A stretch of 33,510 nt of DNA from a virus: the IMG/VR virus record IMGVR_UViG_3300046543_000364, positions 1-33,510 of that record; one strand, given 5' to 3'. Positions within the stretch are counted from its first letter, which is position 1; every line of letters begins with the position of its first letter. Below, piece by piece: positions 23,178-30,316 of this stretch. A program made the translations under genes and the position numbers. The notes under the pieces were generated by a model. The model searched no databases. It had not been told where the DNA came from and was given only the letters and a program-made list of their open reading frames with translations.

Positions 23178-23808
23178 GATTGTCTCCTGGCTCCTTCGTC
23201 CACTCTTCGGGTGGTGCGAGGTGGTGCTCGCGATGCATCATCTCACCGCGCGCCTCGATCCAGCCGCCGGTGTCGTTGGCCGATGGCGGCCAGAGAATGA
23301 AGCCATCGGTTTCGCTGTAGCGGATCATTGCGACCACGCCGCCATTTCGCTGGCTTTGCCGTTCCAGGTAGGCACGCAGTGCCGGATCGCGGTGGGCGTC
23401 GGGATAGCCGGGATCGACCCACACCTGGATGGCCGGGACGTTGAACGGCTCGCCACCGCTGTTCGGCACGCAGCGCACGACGTCGGGCATGATGTCGATG
23501 ACGTAGTGGCAGCGATCCGGGCGCGGCAGATCGGCCGTGTCGTCGTTGACCAGCCAGAGGCAATTCCAGACCCGACAGCAAAACGGCCGGTTGGAGTAGA
23601 TCATGCAGCCCTTGTGGACGCGTTGATGCGGACACCGCGCGCCTGCGCGCTTGGGAAATTCCGGGACCATGCCGACAAAATCATCGGCGGTCGCGAGGCC
23701 CGCGCCGATCATCGCCGGGATTGTTTCACCAACCAGCGGACTCTTGCGCTCGCCTTGCATCGGCAGAAGCTTGCAGCACGCGGTACACTCCCCGCACCTA
23801 CGCGACAT
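23122..23808 (-). CDS. YkgJ-family cysteine-cluster protein (putative Zn/Fe-S binding)
   Basis: The ATG at 23808 (GGAG six bases upstream) gives 228 residues beginning MSRRCGECTACCKLLPM. The CxxCxxCC pattern is the hallmark of the YkgJ/Fli-like cluster family (PF03692). Further Cys in CPHQRVHKGC and RPFCCRVWNC complete a probable metal site. Family members are found in many bacteria and phages; the biochemical role is mostly unknown. The C-terminus carries a segment with Trp and Pro (SETDGFILWPPS). Confidence 0.8.
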   Translation of the reverse strand: MSRRCGECTACCKLLPMQGERKSPLVGETIPAMIGAGLATADDFVGMVPEFPKRAGARCPHQRVHKGCMIYSNRPFCCRVWNCLWLVNDDTADLPRPDRCHYVIDIMPDVVRCVPNSGGEPFNVPAIQVWVDPGYPDAHRDPALRAYLERQSQRNGGVVAMIRYSETDGFILWPPSANDTGGWIEARGEMMHREHHLAPPEEWTKEPGDNHGKRQQQHRLSHADGKHA

Positions 23809-24307
23809 ACGCATCTCCGTAAATTTCCTGCGCAGCTTTGACCCACGCCATGCCTGCATCCTTGGCCGTGTCGAAGAGTCCAAGGCCAACGCGCTGGCCG
23901 TGAATGTCCAATGCGGCTCGGAACCGTAGACGGCCCGCTGGCGTCCGATACTGCGACACACCGCGATAGCCTGTGGTGTTGTTCACGCCTTTGCGACGGT
24001 TGAGCACGACCTTCGAATGCGGAAGCTCCCGAAGGTTGCTCCACCGGTTATTCGTCTGATCGCGATCCCGCCTCGAAATCTCGTGACGCGGCCATCGACC
24101 TCTGACGATCACAAATGCAATCACATGAGCGAGATAATGATGGCCATCGATGTAGAGCCGCCAATAATTTCGTACAGATTTGTTCCCGGCGAACCATCTC
24201 TTCGGTTGGCGCACGGTCGGCCGCTTCCACCTGAACTGCCCTGTGGTCCGGTCGTAGTCGAGCAGCGCGCGAATGCGCGTGGGGGGTGGACGTTGCCGCA
24301 TGGTCAT
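23798..24307 (-). CDS. HNH/AP2-type endonuclease-like protein with degenerate HNH site
   Basis: This protein has the layout of phage HNH endonucleases with a C-terminal AP2-type DNA-binding domain. It has LLDYDRTTGQFRWKR at the N-terminus, then HVIAFVIVRGRWPRHEI. The AP2-like part is NTTGYRGVSQYRTPAGRLRF and LFDTAKDAGMAWVKAA (about 102-165). In the family the catalytic region usually reads DHIN..D..DNR..NLR, whereas here it is SRRDRDQTNNRWSNLREL. The Asp-His pair is therefore replaced. The asparagines and the AP2 part persist. It may bind but not cut DNA. Start 24307 is uncertain. Confidence 0.7.
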   Translation of the reverse strand: MTMRQRPPPTRIRALLDYDRTTGQFRWKRPTVRQPKRWFAGNKSVRNYWRLYIDGHHYLAHVIAFVIVRGRWPRHEISRRDRDQTNNRWSNLRELPHSKVVLNRRKGVNNTTGYRGVSQYRTPAGRLRFRAALDIHGQRVGLGLFDTAKDAGMAWVKAAQEIYGDAYVA

Positions 24308-24362
24308 GCGTCGCGTTCTTGTGCGCGTGTTCGCCAGTCGCCCGATGGCTCTTCGCGCGGTC

Positions 24363-25037
24363 CTACTCCAAATCAACGACGATGTGCATGTCTCGGGTGA
24401 TGCGCAGCTTGAGGCCGCTGCGCTTTTCCAACTCGGTCTTGAGCGCGCTGACTTGGCGCAGCATGACTGCGAGCCGAACGCGCAATTGATCGTTGGTGAC
24501 GTCGGCGCCGATCTGCAGGCTCTTGTCGGCCTTGGCGGGTGGCGCGGTCGGACTGCCGTTGCCTGTCTTGGCGACAGCGCCAGTGGTCATATTGGCTGGA
24601 AGCCGATGCACCGTGCTGCTGGGCGGACCATCGACCCATGGCGATTGCGCCTTGATCCATTCTGGCGGCATCCCGCCGACGTGAATCTTGCCATCCTTGA
24701 CGCGCGCCGCCACCGCGACGGTGCGGCGCTCAACCTTGGTGAGCTTGGTCGGCACGAACGCGAGGGTCAGCACGATGCTGCGCGGCGACTGCCGGTAGTT
24801 GATTGCGTATGTCCCCGTCTCTTTGCTCTTGGTCGGCTCGATGATGAACCCCTCGTATGGCGAGCCGCGCACCGCGATGCGTGACGGCTCATCGAGCTTC
24901 ACCAGCAGCGTGCGCGGCACCACCGCACGCAGGGAAAAATATCCGGCGCTGCTCTTCGGCGTCGAGAACTTGATCTCCGACTCGTGCGCAACGCCGTTGA
25001 TGTCCTTGGTGGCCTGAGTGCTCGGCAAGACGGTCAT
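24363..25037 (-). CDS. Unassigned 224-residue protein, first gene of the leftward operon
   Basis: This is a beta-rich N-terminal half (KFSTPKSSAGYFSLRAVVPR, IVLTLAFVPTKLTKVERRTV) followed by a Pro/Thr linker and a C-terminal helix (VRLAVMLRQVSALKTELEKR, about 187-206). AGGGG-type sequence lies 10-13 bases before ATG. Being nearest to the promoter region, it is likely made first. I do not recognise the family. Confidence 0.65.
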   Translation of the reverse strand: MTVLPSTQATKDINGVAHESEIKFSTPKSSAGYFSLRAVVPRTLLVKLDEPSRIAVRGSPYEGFIIEPTKSKETGTYAINYRQSPRSIVLTLAFVPTKLTKVERRTVAVAARVKDGKIHVGGMPPEWIKAQSPWVDGPPSSTVHRLPANMTTGAVAKTGNGSPTAPPAKADKSLQIGADVTNDQLRVRLAVMLRQVSALKTELEKRSGLKLRITRDMHIVVDLE

Positions 25038-25136
25038 TGGTTATTTCCCCTTCTGGACGCAACTTCCCCGCATGACAATCTTACGACAGTGTTGTCTGTG
25101 CGCAATGGTTATATCCATCACACGTTCCACGTTATG

Positions 25137-25169
25137 CGAAATTTTTCGTGACAGGTGGCCAATTTGGCC
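25137..25169. promoter_or_regulatory. Paired palindromes upstream of the leftward operon
   Basis: Two perfect symmetric sites lie about 100-130 bases before the first leftward ATG (25037): CGAAATTTTTCG (25137-25148; arms CGAAA/TTTCG) and GGCCAATTTGGCC (25157-25169; arms of six around one T). Further symmetry occurs nearby at 25085-25096 (GACAGTGTTGTC). These are plausible operators for the leftward promoter. A weak match to a promoter (TTGCGC then TAAGAT, 16-base spacer) is seen on the minus strand. Confidence 0.4.
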
Positions 25170-25186
25170 CGCCGACCGCGAAGTCG

Positions 25187-25573
25187 TTACCATTCCAGCT
25201 TGGACAACGCTGCCGCCGCATCGATGATGATCTTGCAGGCCCGCGCGAGATTCTCCGCGTGCTGTGGCTCTAACAAAATCGTCATGTTGATGCCGAGGCG
25301 TTGCCGCCCGATGTAGCGGACGTATCCCTTTGCTCTGAGACCGGCGAGCCGACGCCGCAACGTCTTGATTGGGATACCGATGTGCTTGGCGAGCGCAGGC
25401 GTGGTGAAGGGCGTCCCATCGGCTTCGGCGATGAAGATCGCGTTGGAGATCGCCGACACTTCGATGGCTTCTGGCAGCGGCAACTCGGGATAGTAGCTGC
25501 TGGCCGCATTCCGCTGCAGGTCCGCCTGCATGCGGAGATAAACGAGTCTCGGCTCGCGGAAGGGAATATCCAT
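25187..25573 (-). CDS. Winged-helix transcriptional regulator
   Basis: The 128-residue product (ATG at 25573; a TTG start at 25606 is an alternative) has an N-terminal helical part and a winged helix at about residues 44-92: ISNAIFIAEADGTPFTTPAL, then IGIPIKTLRRRLAGLRAKGY and VRYIGRQRLGI as the wing. The C-terminal helix (ARACKIIIDAAAALSKLEW) may dimerise. It faces the XRE gene across a 206-base divergent region with a palindromic operator, the arrangement of a phage control switch. Confidence 0.72.
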   Translation of the reverse strand: MDIPFREPRLVYLRMQADLQRNAASSYYPELPLPEAIEVSAISNAIFIAEADGTPFTTPALAKHIGIPIKTLRRRLAGLRAKGYVRYIGRQRLGINMTILLEPQHAENLARACKIIIDAAAALSKLEW

Positions 25574-25644
25574 TGGCCGCCCCAAACAGACGAGCGTCGG
25601 TAACAAATTCCGTGCCGTCGCAATTGCGATAGATCAACATCCTA

Positions 25645-25657
25645 AACATTGTATGTT
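25645..25657. promoter_or_regulatory. Palindromic operator in the divergent regulator region
   Basis: AACAT-TGT-ATGTT is a perfect 5-bp inverted repeat with a 3-base centre. On the minus strand its core includes TACAAT, a good match to a -10 box for the winged-helix gene, so a bound regulator would block that promoter. No second full copy was found by eye. Confidence 0.5.
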
Positions 25658-25779
25658 CATATCGCGAAACGTGTGCTGTGCCAACATCCACGTACCGCGT
25701 GGCGCCTAGCCAGATAATGTCTATTGAATGGATATTTCCTTCCCGAGTACCTTCGATTCCGGCGGGAGGTGCCGAAATT

Positions 25780-25992
25780 GTGGGCAAGACACGGCTATAC
25801 ATCGGGGAGTGGCGCGCCGTGCGCGGCATGACCCAGGCGCGGCTTAGCCAGCTTCTGCGGGTTACTCCGATGACGGTTTCCCGCTGGGAGCGCGGCGCTA
25901 CGCCATTGATCCGGCGACTCGAACAGGTCGCCAAGGCTCTGCATGTCGAGGTCATCGATCTGTTTTCGCTCCCGCGAAAGCGACGGCGGTAA
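25780..25992 (+). CDS. XRE-family regulator, Cro/activator-like (GTG start)
   Basis: The GTG at 25780 has GGGAGGT nine bases upstream and gives 70 residues; longer starts (25678, 25717) lack a ribosome site. The product is almost entirely an HTH domain: YIGEWRAVRGMTQARLSQLL, then RVTPMTVSRWERGATPLIRR and LEQVAKALHVEVIDLF, with a basic tail (RKRRR). Small stand-alone HTH proteins like this act as Cro-type repressors or antirepressors in phages. It is the only rightward gene in this region. Confidence 0.8.
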   Translation: MGKTRLYIGEWRAVRGMTQARLSQLLRVTPMTVSRWERGATPLIRRLEQVAKALHVEVIDLFSLPRKRRR

Positions 25993-26541
25993 TCACCAGC
26001 AGCACTCCGGTGTCCCGTGTGGGTAGTGGCCCACGCGGCGGACCTGCCCGCCGCCGTGGGCCGCGTAGGTGTTCTTGGCCGGGACCGGATCGACATGCAC
26101 CGGCGCGCGTGGCCAGCGCAGCCGCGACTTGTCCACCAATGCCGTGCCGACGTACCAGCAGCGCCGCCCATCGATCTCGCGCCACATCCACCGAACAGTG
26201 CTCTTGTCGGGGCCGCTCGCGCAGATGATCGGGTGACTCTGTGCTGGCGGCTTGAGCTTCGGCATCGGCGGTTGCAGCGGGACCGGCCTGGGCGGCGTCG
26301 GCGGCGGCTCGTCGGCCGCCGCCCAGGCGTTGACGAAGCTCGCCGCGTCGAACGCGCTCGGTGCGGCGAGATCGTGCGGCCAGCGGTCCTCGATTGGACC
26401 GCCGTGCGCAAGCTGCGGGTTGAGCAAGCTGGCCACGATCACGATCACCATGGCGAACGCGATCCAGGCGACCACCTCGGCGGCGATGCTCGCGTAGAAC
26501 AGCGCGAGCACCAACCGCTGATCGGTGCGGGAGCGGGACAT
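25993..26541 (-). CDS. Membrane-anchored protein with RRCWY...DKSRLRW segment
   Basis: Residues about 10-45 form a hydrophobic region (VLALFYASIAAEVVAWIAFA and MVIVIVASLL), probably two short helices or one long. A Pro-rich region (PPPTPPRPVPLQPP, about 78-91) follows, then a compact C-terminal part with WREIDGRRCWYVG and DKSRLRW (about 119-142). I associate that last pair with unnamed Bradyrhizobium-type proteins, supporting the host guess. The gene converges end-to-end with the XRE gene, with no spacer. Confidence 0.62.
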   Translation of the reverse strand: MSRSRTDQRLVLALFYASIAAEVVAWIAFAMVIVIVASLLNPQLAHGGPIEDRWPHDLAAPSAFDAASFVNAWAAADEPPPTPPRPVPLQPPMPKLKPPAQSHPIICASGPDKSTVRWMWREIDGRRCWYVGTALVDKSRLRWPRAPVHVDPVPAKNTYAAHGGGQVRRVGHYPHGTPECCW

Positions 26542-26553
26542 CGCCCCACTCCA

Positions 26554-27105
26554 TCAACTGGCGACACCGTCGCTGTGCGCGGTAGCTCCTTCGCGGCGGG
26601 CGAGCGTTCCGAGTTGCTCGGCGATGGCGTCGAGATCAGGGGTCGCGGCGGGCGTCGGTTCGCCCGTCTCGGCATGGACGTGCGCGGCCGTCTCGACCTC
26701 CTGGGGTGGCGGCGGGGGCTGCGGCTGGTCGCGATGCTCGACCGAACGCTGCATCACCCTGGCGGCCTCGGCGCACGTCGTGACGACCCTGACGTAGTTG
26801 GCCAGCCGTTCGTTGGCGACCACGCCAGAATGGCGCACCCGCCTCGCCGCCTCGCGCAGGACGTCGGCTACCTCGCGCCCGGCCTCTTCGACTTGGTCGG
26901 CGGTGCGCTCGATCTGCTCGGCCGACATCGAGGTGATGTCGTCCACGTTCTGCAGGGTGTGGGTGCCAAGCTCGTGCGGGCCTGCGTGAGGCTTTGGCGC
27001 GTAGTGCTGCACCTCGGGCGGTGGGGCGGGCGGATAGGGCGGCGGCTCGACACGCGCCTGGGCGGCCTTCCCGTTGCCATTGCGGCCTAAGCTGAGCATC
27101 GACAT
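26554..27105 (-). CDS. Pro-rich, coiled-coil protein of unknown function
   Basis: The ATG at 27105 has a very strong AAGGAGGA site seven bases upstream; a longer frame to 27192 is rejected. Of 183 residues, about 15-35 are Pro/Glu-rich (PPPYPPAPPPEVQ). About 45-125 is a long charged helix region (IERTADQVEEAGREVADVLR) likely coiled coil, and the end is again Pro/Glu-rich. Its upstream region is the repeat-rich segment next to integrase. The function is unknown. Confidence 0.62.
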   Translation of the reverse strand: MSMLSLGRNGNGKAAQARVEPPPYPPAPPPEVQHYAPKPHAGPHELGTHTLQNVDDITSMSAEQIERTADQVEEAGREVADVLREAARRVRHSGVVANERLANYVRVVTTCAEAARVMQRSVEHRDQPQPPPPPQEVETAAHVHAETGEPTPAATPDLDAIAEQLGTLARREGATAHSDGVAS

Positions 27106-27163
27106 TGGCAGTCCTCCTTCGCTGGTGTGAACCCGTTGAGCGGGAGAACGAAAGGGGGAAAAA

Positions 27164-27290
27164 CGTTGGAATTCGACTTTCCAACGGGCCAACGGCGGCT
27201 AGATTTTTCAAAGACTTAGTCCAAATTGGCGATTTGGCTGGGCCTTTGATTCATCTAGAGAATCTTGCTCCGTTGGAAATCCGTTGGAAA
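27164..27290. repeat. CGTTGGAA repeats and inverted repeats next to integrase
   Basis: CGTTGGAA occurs at 27164-27171, inverted at 27179-27186 (an 8-bp-arm palindrome), and directly at 27271-27278 and 27282-27289 (the last two inside two CCGTTGGAAA copies). Inverted repeats CCAAAT/ATTTGG (27221-27237) and GATTC/GAATC (27248-27264) lie between them. Repeated short sites beside an integrase gene are typical of arm-type integrase or excisionase sites. This is the best attP candidate in the window. Confidence 0.5.
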
Positions 27291-27324
27291 CCCGTGTTCC
27301 CCCTTCCGTCCTACTCCGACGAGA

Positions 27325-27345
27325 CTCCTAGGAGACTCCTAGGAG
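27325..27345. repeat. Two tandem 10-bp palindromes
   Basis: CTCCTAGGAG is present twice, separated by one A (27325-27334 and 27336-27345), inside an outer GAGAC/GTCTC pair (27321-27325 with 27348-27352). This is a plausible core or protein-binding site within the same gap. Confidence 0.5.
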
Positions 27346-27400
27346 TTGTCTCACTTCGTGTTTCTCCCAATGATCTCAGTGACGTCCGCGTTCTCTCAAC

Positions 27401-27430
27401 TAATCCGGACTAATCCGGACTAATCCGGAC
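27401..27430. repeat. Three tandem copies of TAATCCGGAC at the integrase 3' end
   Basis: The 10-mer repeats exactly three times. Read leftward, each junction supplies a TAG, and because 10 is not a multiple of 3 the three copies put a stop in all three frames. The integrase stop (27420-27422) is one of these. Confidence 0.75.
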
Positions 27431-28751
27431 TCGCCTTTTTGCGCGCCGCAACGCGCTTGGTGAGCACATGCTTGGCGTTCTCCATGTGCTCGCGCTTGTA
27501 GCCACGCGTCTGTTCGGCAGTGCCATGCGTGGCGACCCTTTGGGTGCGCCCGCTCTCGACGCCAGCGTCGTCTGCCTCGGTGATCGCGCCCGCGCGGGCA
27601 TCCCGGTTCTGCACGGCCTTGGGAATGCCAGCCGCGTTGGCCACCCGTCGCCATTTTTCATGGTACGCAGAACGGTCATAGGGACGCCCCGTCATCTCGT
27701 TGATCACCACCGGCCCGATGCGTTGCTCGCGCGGAATCCGTTCCAGCCACGCCTTCGCCAGGGGCGACGCATTCAGGTAGGCCATGGCGGTCTTCTTGCC
27801 CTTGCTCTTCGATGTCGGCTTTTTTAACTCGAACGTCACCGGATCGAGGTGTGTGCCCCAGGTCAGCCCGCGCCATTGGTAGCCGTCGCGCACCAGCGTG
27901 CCGTTCGCAGACTTCTCGACCGGCCACCACTGGCCGATGATGTCGGCCTGCCGCACGCCCGCCTCGAATTGCAGGACCGTGCCGAGCGCCAGCGAAAAAT
28001 ACGGTTTGCCATTCCATCGCATTTTGTCAGCCGCTGCGCAGAACGTTAGCAGTTGCTTGTGTGTGAGTTGCTCGTCGCGGCGCTCCGGGTTGGGGAAGCG
28101 GAACGGACTCCCTAGGCCGCCACCGGTCAGAATCAAAGCTAGCCTGTCGCAGCCTTCGATCCCGACCGTGAGGCCAAACTTCACCAGCCGCGTGAACTGC
28201 CCCATCGCGTTCTTGCCACGCGCGATCCGCTCAGGACCGCCCTCTCGATCCGGCTCGATCAAATGGTCGTACCATTGCCAGATTTGCTCGCCCGTGATGT
28301 TGACGAGCACGCGCGGGCCGACGAAATCGTAAAGTATCTTGTTCTGGTCGAGATACATTTTGCGCGAGTTGAACTTCACGCCAGTCGGCGTCTTCGAGTC
28401 TGGATTGTACGGTCGATTGATCGGCGACGCCGGGCTTGTCTCGTAGGCCCGAATGAGTCCCGCGACCGTCCCGTCGCAACGCGCGGCCACTTTCACGTTC
28501 GCGCGGTCGGCCGATCCCTGCCACTCGCGCATCGTGTTGGTCAGGTGACGGCACAACGCAGCGAGCGCCTCGGGCTTGGCGTCGTCGGCGAGCTTCACCG
28601 ACTTGGGCCGGTAGCCAGCCTTCACGGCTTTCTTGGCGGCGACCCAAATGGGAATACGTTTTCCTCCTGCCCGCTCGCGCCACTCAAGTCCTGGGGCGTC
28701 GAGGGTGTTGGCGTCGGCTTCGGTGGCAGTCTTGGTTTCTGCTTTGGCCAT
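27420..28751 (-). CDS. int: Tyrosine recombinase (phage integrase)
   Basis: This 443-residue integrase has a basic N-terminal arm-type region, a core-binding part at about 95-210 and a catalytic domain from about 225. Active-site residues can be placed: Arg267 (FEAGVRQADI), Arg386 (NRDARAGAI), His409 (ATHGTAEQ) and Tyr418 (TRGY), with the usual spacing of 23 and 9 residues. The family His before the second Arg is Arg383 here, a substitution seen in some members. It mediates attP x attB recombination. The N-terminal part overlaps the preceding small gene by 130 bases. Candidate attachment sequences lie just beyond its 3' end. Confidence 0.9.
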   Translation of the reverse strand: MAKAETKTATEADANTLDAPGLEWRERAGGKRIPIWVAAKKAVKAGYRPKSVKLADDAKPEALAALCRHLTNTMREWQGSADRANVKVAARCDGTVAGLIRAYETSPASPINRPYNPDSKTPTGVKFNSRKMYLDQNKILYDFVGPRVLVNITGEQIWQWYDHLIEPDREGGPERIARGKNAMGQFTRLVKFGLTVGIEGCDRLALILTGGGLGSPFRFPNPERRDEQLTHKQLLTFCAAADKMRWNGKPYFSLALGTVLQFEAGVRQADIIGQWWPVEKSANGTLVRDGYQWRGLTWGTHLDPVTFELKKPTSKSKGKKTAMAYLNASPLAKAWLERIPREQRIGPVVINEMTGRPYDRSAYHEKWRRVANAAGIPKAVQNRDARAGAITEADDAGVESGRTQRVATHGTAEQTRGYKREHMENAKHVLTKRVAARKKASPD

Positions 28752-28993
28752 CTTTCAGGTCCGTCTACCTTGAGTGAAGTGTTGCCCGGCGCGCATCCAT
28801 TGCGCCGGTCGAAGAACATGCGAACCGCCGGGAGATATCGGCCGCCCATGAGCGGGTCGATCTTGGGCAAGCCCTCGCGTTCAAGCAGCACCGCTTTCTC
28901 GCGCCAATCGCGAAGGTGGCCGGGACCAAGGACCATTTCCGAAATCTGGTCTTCGGTCCCGTACAACGCTGGCTCTCGGGCGCGTGCCGCCAT
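28622..28993 (-). CDS. Putative excisionase / HTH recombination-directionality factor
   Basis: This 123-residue protein has ALYGTEDQISEMVLGPGHLR near the N-terminus and WREKAVLLEREGLPKIDPLM, then GGRYLPAVRMFFDRR (about 28-63). This resembles a MerR/AlpA-type winged HTH that I recall directly upstream of integrases in Rhizobiales prophages. A GGGAG site lies about 7 bases before ATG. Its Pro-rich C-terminal half (LPPKPTPTPSTP) is encoded over the int start, a 130-base overlap that may couple their translation. Confidence 0.65.
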   Translation of the reverse strand: MAARAREPALYGTEDQISEMVLGPGHLRDWREKAVLLEREGLPKIDPLMGGRYLPAVRMFFDRRNGCAPGNTSLKVDGPERWPKQKPRLPPKPTPTPSTPQDLSGASGQEENVFPFGSPPRKP

Positions 28994-28997
28994 CGGC

Positions 28998-29225
28998 CTA
29001 CTCCCTCACATTGATACCATGCGAGTCGTTGAGATGGAAATATCCATGCGTTGCCGAACCATGGCTCAACTCTTGGCCGACTTGGCCGTTTGATGGCTTC
29101 CGCGATTTCACCGGATGCATCTTCGAACCTGCTGCCCTCCGGAATCGCGGCTTGTAGCGCCTTGCACGCTCGCCCGTTGCCATCGCGGCTGCGGGTGAAG
29201 TCGGCAGCAGGTAACCTCGCCTCAT
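28998..29225 (-). CDS. Small basic protein (75 aa)
   Basis: The ATG at 29225 overlaps the upstream stop by ATGA; a later start at 29183 (MATGERARRYKPRF) is possible. The protein is rich in Arg and Lys (RARRYKPRFRRAAGSKMHPV) and His near its end. It ends four bases before the excisionase start. It could be a DNA- or RNA-binding factor, but no domain is recognised. Confidence 0.5.
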   Translation of the reverse strand: MRRGYLLPTSPAAAMATGERARRYKPRFRRAAGSKMHPVKSRKPSNGQVGQELSHGSATHGYFHLNDSHGINVRE

Positions 29226-29431
29226 CCCTCGGCACGAAACAGCTTGGCGCGAACCGCGCAGTCTTTCGCTTCCAAGAGCTTGCGCAGCGCGACGGTGCGC
29301 TCGGGATTGCGCGGCAGCGTGTCCACGATCTGCTTGGCAAGCCCGGCGAACGGCGCACTGATCTCGCGCAATTCTGGCTTCAAGTGCTCGAACGTGAAGA
29401 ATTGCAGCATCGGCTCGTGATTGTTCGACAT
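29222..29431 (-). CDS. Small Acb2/Tad1-hairpin-like protein (candidate anti-defence sponge)
   Basis: This 69-residue protein (ATG at 29431) reads MSNNHEPMLQFFTFEHLKPE, then LAKQIVDTLPRNPERTVALR and KLLEAKDCAVRAKLF. The outline, an F-x-(F/Y)-x-H near the N-terminus, helix LAxxI, Pro, E-R-x-x-AL-x-x-L-x-EA, and a final helix, is what I recall of the Acb2/Tad1 hairpin domain. Proteins of that fold include Acb2, which binds cyclic oligonucleotides of CBASS. I recall close relatives as unnamed proteins in actinophages. The assignment rests on pattern memory and needs a profile search. It sits two genes upstream of xis/int. Confidence 0.55.
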   Translation of the reverse strand: MSNNHEPMLQFFTFEHLKPELREISAPFAGLAKQIVDTLPRNPERTVALRKLLEAKDCAVRAKLFRAEG

Positions 29432-29447
29432 GGGTCCGTTCCCCAAT

Positions 29448-30041
29448 CTAGAGCCGCGTCGAGAGTGCCGCGCGCTCGACCTCGGTGAGATTCCACATGG
29501 CGCAGATCACCCACAGATCGCCCTTGCCGATCCGCCGCAGCAGGTACGGGTCACGCGGCGCGATGCGGGTCCACTCGGCTTCCCACAGGATGTGATAGTT
29601 GGCCTGACCGCGCGCCGGGCGCAGATGCACCGGCACGCCCGGCACCAGCGCGGTGGCGCGCCATATCTCGCGCGTGGCGGCGAACGACCCGCGCGGGAAG
29701 CGGAAGTAGGCGCGCTGCGTCAGCCACTCGCGCGTGTCGTCGCCGCCCCTGTAGCCCTTCTCCTTGCGCCCATCGAACACCGCCGCCCCGCTCGCATAGA
29801 CGCGGCAGTCGCACGTCGTCGCGTTCATCGGCGCAATGGCGAGCCTGGGCAAGCCTTCGGCGTTGAGGCCCGCCGCCTTGATGCTCTCCAATGCCTTGAT
29901 GAGCAGCCGCCCCTGCGCCAGCAACTGATAGGCGCGCAGGCACTCGTGATCGATCCGCTCAGAATGGTGGAGGTGCTGCTTGTACTTCCGATAGAGATCG
30001 CGCGCCTCGCTGGGCGGCATCTTCACGCTGACGGTTTCCAT
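29448..30041 (-). CDS. Unassigned 197-residue phage protein
   Basis: The helical N-terminal third (EARDLYRKYKQHLHHSERID) is followed by a mixed region. The C-terminal segment DPYLLRRIGKGDLWVICAMW and NLTEVERAALSTRL resembles text I have seen in unnamed prophage proteins. A Cys pair (CDC, about 77-79) is present. It is located between a small gene of the ATGA series and the Acb2-like gene. The function is unknown. Confidence 0.62.
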   Translation of the reverse strand: METVSVKMPPSEARDLYRKYKQHLHHSERIDHECLRAYQLLAQGRLLIKALESIKAAGLNAEGLPRLAIAPMNATTCDCRVYASGAAVFDGRKEKGYRGGDDTREWLTQRAYFRFPRGSFAATREIWRATALVPGVPVHLRPARGQANYHILWEAEWTRIAPRDPYLLRRIGKGDLWVICAMWNLTEVERAALSTRL

Positions 30042-30142
30042 GTCCTGTCTCCATCATTTTTGGTCCGCTGCCGCTCGCCCCAGCAGCGGGTCGTTTCGGG
30101 GATGGTGATTGGCGGCAAGCCCGATTCGATTTTGATGATCAC
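30023..30142 (-). CDS. Possible 39-residue protein (GTG start)
   Basis: The GTG lies immediately after the upstream TGA, and the frame ends inside the first codons of the next gene. The product opens with (M)IIKIESGLPPITIPETTR; a motif like IKIESGIP occurs at the start of short phage proteins I recall. It fills an otherwise empty 100 bases. Weak evidence overall. Confidence 0.35.
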   Translation of the reverse strand: MIIKIESGLPPITIPETTRCWGERQRTKNDGDRTWKPSA

Positions 30143-30316
30143 TCACTCATGTTTTCTCTCGACCATGATGTTCGCTCGCCTGATCGTCTCGTCCTTGCGC
30201 TTTTCCGTTTGCGCCATCAGGCGGCCCCATACGACCCGACGAACGTGGAAGCCGTTGCGCTGCTGGCGGCCGATGGCCCACGCCCGGTAGTTGGCCGCGA
30301 ATTGCAACGCGCTCAT
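30143..30316 (-). CDS. 57-residue helical protein
   Basis: The ATG at 30316 overlaps the upstream stop by ATGA. The product MSALQFAANYRAWAIGRQQR continues with a basic Trp-containing segment (FHVRRVVWGRLMAQ) and ends in a charged helix. The composition and 4-base coupling suggest a real gene. The function is unknown. Confidence 0.55.
   Translation of the reverse strand: MSALQFAANYRAWAIGRQQRNGFHVRRVVWGRLMAQTEKRKDETIRRANIMVERKHE

Noticed and set aside
27105-27413. 102-residue + strand frame in the gap beside int
   Set aside because: It starts with TTG, has no ribosome site, and lies over clustered inverted repeats. It is better explained as a non-coding site.
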